The position numbers and the translations under genes are program-made. Positions 58,226 to 64,000 of a DNA stretch of 64,000 nt are shown here, piece by piece. The stretch is from NCBI GenBank assembly GCA_937921035.1, contig CALEUL010000011.1, positions 6,319 through 70,318 of the forward strand, read 5' to 3'. The DNA is from an uncultured Porphyromonadaceae bacterium (GTDB lineage Bacteria > Bacteroidota > Bacteroidia > Bacteroidales > Muribaculaceae). The notes under the pieces are model-generated. The model did no database searches. It was not told the origin of the DNA and saw only the letters and a program-made list of their open reading frames with translations. The stretch's first letter is position 1, and the number at the start of each line of letters is the position of its first letter.

Positions 58226-59316
58226 AAACCACCGACAAGATATATGTGGCAGGCCACCGCGGCTTGGTAGGTTCGGCCATAATGGCAAATCTCAAGGCAC
58301 GCGGCTTCACAAACGTGGTGGGACGCACGCACGCCGAGCTCGACCTGCTGGACGGGGCCGCCGTAAAGCGCTTCTTTGACGAAGAACAGCCTGCTGCGGT
58401 GGTGCTTGCCGCCGCTCATGTGGGCGGTATCATGGCAAATTCCATCCATCGCGCCGATTTTATATATCAGAACCTGCAGATTCAGCAGAACGTGATAGGC
58501 GAAGCATACCGCCACGGCGTAAAACGTCTGCTTTTTCTCGGCTCCACCTGTATCTATCCCCGCGAGGCTCCGCAACCTATTCCCGAGGACGCGCTGCTTA
58601 CATCGCCCCTCGAATACACCAACGAGCCTTATGCACTGGCCAAGATTGCCGGAATGAAGATGTGCGAATCGTTCAATCTTCAATACGGTACCGACTATGT
58701 TTCCGTAATGCCCACGAATCTGTACGGCCCGAACGACAACTTCCACCTCGAGAACAGCCATGTGCTGCCCGCGATGATACGCAAGGTGCATCTTGCCAAG
58801 CTGCTTGGCAACGGTGAGACGGACACCGTGCGCGCCGACCTTGCGGCCCGTCCCGTCAGCGGCCTCGATGCCGATGCTTCCGACGACCGTATTCGCGAGC
58901 GGCTGGCCGACTTCGGTATCTTCCCCGGCCGTGTGCGCCTGTGGGGCACCGGCACACCGCTCAGAGAATTCCTATGGAGCGAGGACATGGCCGACGCATG
59001 CGTGCATGTGCTGCTCAATGTCAGGTTCGCCGACCTTGCCGCACAATGCAATGGAGATATCCGCAACACCCATATCAACATCGGCACAGGCAAGGAACTC
59101 ACGATAGCACAACTGGCGCAGAAAGTGGCCGAAACCGCCGGCTTCGACGGCGTCATTGAATGGGACAGCACCAAACCCGACGGCACAATGCGCAAGCTCT
59201 GCTCGGTGGAACGCCTCCATTCGCTTGGATGGCACCATACCGTGGAGCTTCCTGATGGAATAGAACGCCTGTACCGCTGGTATCTGGACAACACAGCACC
59301 AATCAACAAAAAATAA
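58219..59316 (+). CDS. fcl: GDP-L-fucose synthase
   Basis: This 365-aa epimerase-reductase converts the Gmd product to GDP-L-fucose with NADPH. It shows VAGHRGLVGSAI at the N-terminus, SSCIYP-like LGSTCIYPREAPQPI, the catalytic EPYALAKIAGMKM and PTNLYGPNDNFH. A roughly 35-residue insertion around residues 205-240 is typical of the longer Bacteroidota forms. It directly follows gmd with a 7-nt overlap. Confidence 0.95.
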   Translation: MLKTTDKIYVAGHRGLVGSAIMANLKARGFTNVVGRTHAELDLLDGAAVKRFFDEEQPAAVVLAAAHVGGIMANSIHRADFIYQNLQIQQNVIGEAYRHGVKRLLFLGSTCIYPREAPQPIPEDALLTSPLEYTNEPYALAKIAGMKMCESFNLQYGTDYVSVMPTNLYGPNDNFHLENSHVLPAMIRKVHLAKLLGNGETDTVRADLAARPVSGLDADASDDRIRERLADFGIFPGRVRLWGTGTPLREFLWSEDMADACVHVLLNVRFADLAAQCNGDIRNTHINIGTGKELTIAQLAQKVAETAGFDGVIEWDSTKPDGTMRKLCSVERLHSLGWHHTVELPDGIERLYRWYLDNTAPINKK

Positions 59317-59374
59317 AACCTTTTTGTTGTAGATTATATCCGCCGCCCGCAAAGGGACGCAATCCATAACTCAC

Positions 59375-61051
59375 ATGAAACGTATATTTTACCTGATTCT
59401 GCTTGCAGGTGTTTTCGGAATAACACTGGCTTCGCAATCCACCCCTGCGGCCGCCCGGAAAGACCGTTTCGCAAACAAACTGCATACCTTCAGCTCTATT
59501 GTCAAGGAGTTGCAGGCCAACTACGTGGACACCCTGAACCCCGACAAGCTGATGGAGCAGACGATACAGTACATGCTCTACCAGATAGACCCGTACACCG
59601 AATACTATCCTGCCGACAACCAGGACGAAATCCTGTCAATCTCACAGGGCCAGTATGCCGGCATCGGCTCCGTGATTGTGAAGCGCGGCGACAAGGTGCT
59701 CATCCATGAACCGCAGAAAGATTCGCCGTCTATGCGCGCAGGACTGCGAGCCGGCGACCGTATACTAACCCTCGACGGCGACACGCTAAAAAAAGACGTA
59801 GCCATCGGCGACGTGAGCAAACGCCTGCGCGGACAGGCCGGTACAGAGGTCAGCCTCACACTGATCCGCCCCTATGTGCAGGATTCGGTTATCAACGTTA
59901 CCCTTGTGCGCGACAACATTAAGGTCAATCCCTTGCCATACTATGGCATCGACAGCGACGGCATAGGATATATTCGCCTGACAACCTTCAACGAGAGCGC
60001 GGCACGCAGCGTACACGATGCCCTCGCACAGATGATGAAAGATCCGGCGCTCAAAGGCGTTGTGCTCGACCTCCGCGAGAACGGCGGCGGCCTGTTGGAA
60101 GGCGCAGTACAGATTGCATCCAACTTCGTGCCCAAAGGCACCGAGATTGTCCGTACACGCGGACGCGATACACGCGACGTAAAAATATACAAGACAACCC
60201 AGAAGCCCCTCTCGCTGGATATCCCTCTGGCAATTCTCACCGACGGCAACACCGCCTCGGCATCCGAGATTGTCGCCGGCTCCATGCAGGACCTCGACCG
60301 CGCAGTCATCATCGGCGAGCGTTCGTTCGGCAAAGGGCTGGTGCAATCCACACGCATGCTGCCCTATAACGACCTTCTCAAAATCACCACAGGCCGCTAT
60401 TACATCCCGTCCGGGCGCCTTATCCAGGCCCTCGACTACAGCCACCGCGACGCCGACGGCAGCCCCATTCGCACGCCCGACAGCCTCACCACCGTATTCC
60501 ACACCGCCGCAGGCCGAGAGGTGCGCGACGGAGGAGGCATCACTCCGGACATAACCGTTACCGTGCCGGAAAGCAACCGGCTGCTGTACAATATCGTGTC
60601 CGACTACTGGTCGTTCGACTTCGCCAACAAATACTTTTCCGAACATCCCCAGGCACCTTCCGACTCGATCGTTACTGACGCCGTGTTCGAGCAGTTCAAA
60701 GGATTCATCGACCCGGCACGCTTCAAATACGACCGTCCGTGGGAATCAGCCCTCGACTATCTGCGTAAGGTAGCCAAGACCGAAGGCGTGCTCACCGATT
60801 CCGTAAACGCGCAGTTCGACGTGCTTTCCGGAATGCTGAAACACGACATCACGCACGATCTCGACCTAAACAAAGAATCGATTAAAGAGATTCTAAACGA
60901 CGAACTGTCGTTGCGCTACTACGGCACAGACGAGATAATCCGCCGCAGCCTCAAGGACGACAGCACATACATAAAGGCCAAGGAAGTGCTCCTCAGCCCC
61001 GAGGAGACACGCCGCCTGCTTAGCCCCGAAAAGACCCCCGCAAAGCAATGA
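59375..61051 (+). CDS. S41-family C-terminal processing peptidase
   Basis: This 558-aa periplasmic serine protease has a signal peptide (about 1-27) and a PDZ domain (about 90-180, SPSMRAGLRAGDRILTLDGD). The S41 catalytic core follows, with GNTASASEIVAGSMQD (catalytic Ser among 295-297) and the general-base Lys in GERSFGKGLVQ (Lys 320). A C-terminal helical region (about 430-558) is present, as in other Bacteroidota CtpA-type proteases. It processes or degrades envelope proteins. It lies 58 nt after fcl and overlaps the Nudix gene by 4 nt. Confidence 0.93.
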   Translation: MKRIFYLILLAGVFGITLASQSTPAAARKDRFANKLHTFSSIVKELQANYVDTLNPDKLMEQTIQYMLYQIDPYTEYYPADNQDEILSISQGQYAGIGSVIVKRGDKVLIHEPQKDSPSMRAGLRAGDRILTLDGDTLKKDVAIGDVSKRLRGQAGTEVSLTLIRPYVQDSVINVTLVRDNIKVNPLPYYGIDSDGIGYIRLTTFNESAARSVHDALAQMMKDPALKGVVLDLRENGGGLLEGAVQIASNFVPKGTEIVRTRGRDTRDVKIYKTTQKPLSLDIPLAILTDGNTASASEIVAGSMQDLDRAVIIGERSFGKGLVQSTRMLPYNDLLKITTGRYYIPSGRLIQALDYSHRDADGSPIRTPDSLTTVFHTAAGREVRDGGGITPDITVTVPESNRLLYNIVSDYWSFDFANKYFSEHPQAPSDSIVTDAVFEQFKGFIDPARFKYDRPWESALDYLRKVAKTEGVLTDSVNAQFDVLSGMLKHDITHDLDLNKESIKEILNDELSLRYYGTDEIIRRSLKDDSTYIKAKEVLLSPEETRRLLSPEKTPAKQ

Positions 61052-61548
61052 AAGACAACAGCGCTGAAATGCTGCCTCTGGTGGACGAGGCCGGAAACAT
61101 AACAGGCTGCGCCACCCGTGGCGAATGCCACAGCGGAAGCAAGAAACTGCATCCGGTGGTGCATCTGCACGTATTCGACAACGACGGGCGCCTGTATCTT
61201 CAGCAGCGTCCGCTGTGGAAGGACATTCAGCCCGGGAAATGGGATACTGCCGTTGGCGGCCACATAGACCTGGGCGAGAACGTGGACATGGCACTGCGAC
61301 GCGAGGCACGCGAGGAACTCGGTCTCGAGAACTTCGAACCTCACTTCCTGCGTAGCTACGTATTCGAATCGGACCGCGAACGCGAGCTGATAAACGCCTA
61401 CCGCACCACCGTCGCCGATGAACCATGCCCGTCCGCAGAACTGGCGGGAGGCCGATTCTGGACGCTCGCCGAAATACGCGCATCTATAGGCACCGGCACC
61501 TTCACGCCCAACTTCGAATCTGAATTTCTCGCGCTCTTCCCCGCCTGA
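61048..61548 (+). CDS. Nudix hydrolase
   Basis: This 166-aa protein has the full Nudix box GGHIDLGENVDMALRREAREELGL (about residues 71-94; GX5EX7REUXEEXGU). HPVVHLHVFDNDGRLYLQQRPLWKDIQPGKWDTAVGGH precedes it. The arrangement resembles the YfcD/IPP-isomerase-like branch that acts on nucleoside or isoprenoid diphosphates. The substrate is not deducible. It overlaps the S41 protease gene by ATGA. Confidence 0.9.
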   Translation: MKDNSAEMLPLVDEAGNITGCATRGECHSGSKKLHPVVHLHVFDNDGRLYLQQRPLWKDIQPGKWDTAVGGHIDLGENVDMALRREAREELGLENFEPHFLRSYVFESDRERELINAYRTTVADEPCPSAELAGGRFWTLAEIRASIGTGTFTPNFESEFLALFPA

Positions 61549-61634
61549 CCGGCACGCAACCCGCCTTTATTTCCGGTGTTCCCTACGCGCCGGCGCTTAT
61601 TTTGTATCCGCAAGTCAAGCGCAAATGTCAAAAA

Positions 61635-61666
61635 TTTGTTAATACAAAAATAAATACATATCTTTG
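61635..61666 (+). promoter_or_regulatory. Promoter of the membrane protein/VWA protein operon
   Basis: TTTG (61635-61638), a 20-nt spacer and TATCTTTG (61659-61666) match the consensus fully. The ATG of the membrane protein lies 65 nt downstream. Confidence 0.65.
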
Positions 61667-61731
61667 CGGCATAGAATCCACAAGTTCTCTCAAAGTAACC
61701 TCACTATTTATTATAACAGTATTCTTGTTTC

Positions 61732-62169
61732 ATGCAAAAAACGTCCAGCATAGCCATAGGTACGGCATTGCTTTTATGCGGCTGTATGATATATCTGATG
61801 TGGAGGAGTGCGGATATAATACTTGTGAAATGGACGTACGCGTTAGGCTTTGGCACCGTCGTAGATATGCTTAAATCCGGTGCCGGGAGCTTCTATCCGG
61901 GCGATTTCGTGGTATATACGCTTCCGGACGGGCTATACTGTCTGGCATACGTATTGATTATGGACAGCATATGGCAAAACAGCAGAACAGGAACACGGGT
62001 ATTCATGAGCCTTCTGTTGCCCGTCATTGTCATTATTCACGAACTGCTACAGCTTACGGGACACCTGCCCGGGACATTCGATATCGCAGACCTTGCATGC
62101 TATATCGCTATTATTCTGGCATATATAGGATATCTCTTTTTACCAACACATTATAAACTTAAATTTTAA
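61732..62169 (+). CDS. Polytopic membrane protein, VanZ-like in layout
   Basis: This 145-aa protein has about four transmembrane helices. It shows acidic and His residues at helix ends (LPDGLYCLAYVLIMDSIW, IHELLQLTGHLPGTFDIADLACYIAI) that resemble the E-x-x-Q...D-x-x-D pattern of VanZ-like proteins, but the match is loose. It is the first gene after a strong promoter and is 4 nt from the VWA gene, so the two are probably functionally linked. Confidence 0.65.
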   Translation: MQKTSSIAIGTALLLCGCMIYLMWRSADIILVKWTYALGFGTVVDMLKSGAGSFYPGDFVVYTLPDGLYCLAYVLIMDSIWQNSRTGTRVFMSLLLPVIVIIHELLQLTGHLPGTFDIADLACYIAIILAYIGYLFLPTHYKLKF

Positions 62170-62173
62170 CTCG

Positions 62174-63931
62174 ATGAAAAAACTGTTTTATTCGGCAGCT
62201 ATTCTGTCATTATTCTTCATCGGACTGGCTTCGTCCGGCGAGGACACTCCGTCGCCCACACCGGACACCCCTCCGACAATCGGCACCAAGGGCATAATAG
62301 AAATGACAGAAGGCATAGGCGACTGGACCACGGGCTATGTAACCCCCGTTGGCTATTTCTTCTACGACAACAACGTTGAAGGGAGCGGAGAGACCAACTA
62401 TCAGTCGCTGTCGTTCATGACCGCCGACGAAAAAGATTTTGCATGTCTTATCGCCAACACTACCGACATGCTTCCCACGCAGCTGCTCACATCACGCGGC
62501 AACCTCTATTTCTCGTTCCCGAACGATTCCATTCTGGAACTTCTCTACGACAACGGCACACGAATGGAAATGGTAGACAGCATACCTTACATCAAAGCAA
62601 ACCTGCCGGGCCTGCAGGATGCTCTCAAGAGCGACGTCCTCAAGGCAGCCCTCGCAAATGCCGCACTTCTGCTCAATGCAAACAAAGGCGTTATCACCAA
62701 CGCCAGCCTTGGGGAGATTATCAAGTCGCTTGCCGGCTTCTTCGATCAGGTATGCGCCCTGCCATACGTGAAAGACGATGAAACGCTGTCCAAATATCAC
62801 AAAGATCCCAACGGTAACTTCGACTTTGCCAACGTCGTTCGCGAATGGTTCAACAAGAACGTTACCGTCGCCTATAAAAACGTGCTTTCTTTGTGGACCG
62901 GAAATGCAAGCTACAAAGTAGGCGGTTCGTCGTGTACGCTTGCCGCTTCTGTGTTCTGCTCGTCGGATACCTACAATGAATACGGCACTTACGGCATCCT
63001 CTGCGACGCGAATCCCGACAATCTGAAAACCGGCGTCGCCGAATACGAGGGCACCGGCTACCAGGGCGCAAAAGATGTAAGCTACTCGGTGGATTTCCGC
63101 GGTTTCAAGCCCAACACCACCTACTACTACACCGCTTTCTACAAATTCAATTCCGGCGATCACGGCAACCTTATCGCTAAATACGGCAATCCCAATGCCG
63201 ACGTTATCTACGATACTACTGTCAAGACCTTCACAACCGGCGACAACCGCCTGTCGGTGGATGTTGTGATGTGTATCGACGTTACAGGCAGTATGAGCGA
63301 CATCATACGAACCGTAAAAAACAACGCCATCCAGTTCTACGACATCTTCAAGGAAGAATGCGATGCCGAGGGTATCGAGCTTGGCTCGCTCAACGCACAG
63401 GTAATCGATTTCCGCGACAAAAACGTTGATGCAAGCTGGCTAAATACAAGCCGCACTTACGCTCTTCCGGACGAGCGGGACAACTATAACGACTGGGTTA
63501 ACTCGCTCTATGCCGACGGCGGCGGCGACACTGCCGAAAGCGGTCTTGAAGCACTGGACGCAGCCTTCGACAAAACCGACTGGGGCGCAGACGACGGCTA
63601 CCACCGCCAGGTTGTTATTCTGTGGACAGACGCCCCCTATCTTATCGGCGAAGAATTCACAGCTCTCACTGTAGAAGATCTCGAAGCAAAATGGAACAAG
63701 CTGCCTTCGGGGCGCCGTCTGATTCTATTCGCTCCCAACGGAACCGATTACAACGGAGGTTCGTGGAGCGAACTGGACGGGTGGAGAAACCTTATACACG
63801 AAACCGATCTCTATTCCGGTTTCAACGACTTCAGATATATTCTCCGTGCTATCATAGGCGAGCTCACAAGCAAGGGAGCTCCCGCAAGAAAAGCACCGGC
63901 AGCACCGGGCAAATTCAAGCCCAACTATTGA
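62174..63931 (+). CDS. Secreted von Willebrand factor A-domain protein
   Basis: This 585-aa protein has a signal peptide (about 1-20), a Pro/Thr-rich linker (DTPSPTPDTPPT) and an N-terminal domain of unknown type (about 40-200). A fibronectin-like segment follows (about 245-355, YSVDFRGFKPNTTYYYTAFYKF). The VWA domain (about 360-570) has a MIDAS site DVTGSMS (a variant of DxSxS) and TDAPY. The sequence around the signal cleavage, LASSGED, is exactly a lipobox plus surface-export signal except that Cys is Ser, so it should be secreted or poorly anchored. VWA proteins bind partner proteins through a metal ion. Confidence 0.8.
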   Translation: MKKLFYSAAILSLFFIGLASSGEDTPSPTPDTPPTIGTKGIIEMTEGIGDWTTGYVTPVGYFFYDNNVEGSGETNYQSLSFMTADEKDFACLIANTTDMLPTQLLTSRGNLYFSFPNDSILELLYDNGTRMEMVDSIPYIKANLPGLQDALKSDVLKAALANAALLLNANKGVITNASLGEIIKSLAGFFDQVCALPYVKDDETLSKYHKDPNGNFDFANVVREWFNKNVTVAYKNVLSLWTGNASYKVGGSSCTLAASVFCSSDTYNEYGTYGILCDANPDNLKTGVAEYEGTGYQGAKDVSYSVDFRGFKPNTTYYYTAFYKFNSGDHGNLIAKYGNPNADVIYDTTVKTFTTGDNRLSVDVVMCIDVTGSMSDIIRTVKNNAIQFYDIFKEECDAEGIELGSLNAQVIDFRDKNVDASWLNTSRTYALPDERDNYNDWVNSLYADGGGDTAESGLEALDAAFDKTDWGADDGYHRQVVILWTDAPYLIGEEFTALTVEDLEAKWNKLPSGRRLILFAPNGTDYNGGSWSELDGWRNLIHETDLYSGFNDFRYILRAIIGELTSKGAPARKAPAAPGKFKPNY

Positions 63932-63951
63932 TATACCGACTATCGAATCGA

Positions 63952-64000
63952 GTAGGAGGTAAACACTAATCGCAGGTGTTTATCTCCTGCTTTCGTGTTT
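63952..64000 (+). terminator. Terminator after the VWA gene
   Basis: A 16-bp stem (63952-63967 with 63975-63990, including G-U pairs) with a 7-nt loop is followed by TTTCGTGTTT up to the window edge. Confidence 0.65.

Overview
This 64 kb window is chromosomal DNA from a Bacteroidota bacterium, most likely order Bacteroidales and perhaps a gut Muribaculaceae-type lineage (family level is inference). The support is: TonB-dependent receptors with STN or carboxypeptidase-regulatory N-domains; families typical of the group (DUF4249, DUF4876, DUF6850, DUF4857, DUF4974, DUF1460); surface lipoproteins with acidic residues after the lipobox Cys; a pdxJ-exbB-exbD-tonB cluster; a fused FtcD in the hut operon; and repeated promoters of the Bacteroidota type (TTTG, 19-20 nt, TAnnTTTG). 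Coding density is high, many neighbours overlap by 4 to 19 nt, and I see no tRNA, rRNA, CRISPR array, transposase or prophage.

Layout. 1-2256: tail of an imelysin gene, a di-heme cytochrome c oxidoreductase whose end is frameshifted, and a half-length CcsA-like cytochrome c assembly protein. 2247-4254 (minus): two PH-domain membrane proteins (YdbS/YdbT type). 4357-8737: an ECF sigma factor, a short anti-sigma-like protein, a TonB receptor with an STN domain split by an in-frame TAG, and a DUF4249 lipoprotein, together a cell-surface signalling/uptake locus. 8965-9426: a promoter and a structured untranslated stretch before a 644-aa CbbX-like AAA+ ATPase. 11418-13693: MazG-like pyrophosphohydrolase, DeoC, GYF/CD225 protein, DUF2752 protein. 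13735-13942: a 26-codon ORF with its own promoter and terminator. 14118-22514: TonB receptor, DUF4876 surface lipoprotein, DUF6850 outer-membrane barrel, ABC ATPase, permease and DUF4857 protein, with two direct repeats before the promoter. This is the best candidate here for a poorly described system.

22540-30096: lipoprotein, MscS channel, OmpA porin, small conserved protein, THUMP RNA methyltransferase, PurD and a polytopic membrane protein. 30078-35239: PdxB, CoaX, FadL-like barrel, LptC, CorC/CNNM transporter. 35240-41098: two copies of a 69-bp palindrome-bearing repeat, an AT-richer glycosyltransferase (GT4) with an apparent 5' frameshift, a GT2, a YfhO-like membrane protein and a methyltransferase-like remnant. 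41095-43768 (minus): MFS exporter and FadL porin. 44012-50439: complete histidine-degradation operon (ftcD, hutU, hutH, hutI). 50450-52469 (minus): YgjP-type metallopeptidase, NAD kinase and an ACT-like protein without the CBS domains its homologues carry. 52579-55184: pdxJ and the ExbB/ExbD/TonB energising complex that would power the TonB receptors. 55288-63931: short ORFs including a YqaE/Pmp3 protein, DUF1460 protein, HAD hydrolase, GDP-fucose synthesis (gmd, fcl), S41 protease, Nudix hydrolase, a membrane protein and a secreted VWA protein.

Three genes look broken (frameshift in a CG repeat, in-frame amber codon, homopolymer indel). Real decay, strain polymorphism and assembly error cannot be told apart from sequence alone. 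Domain calls come from reading the proteins, not from searches.
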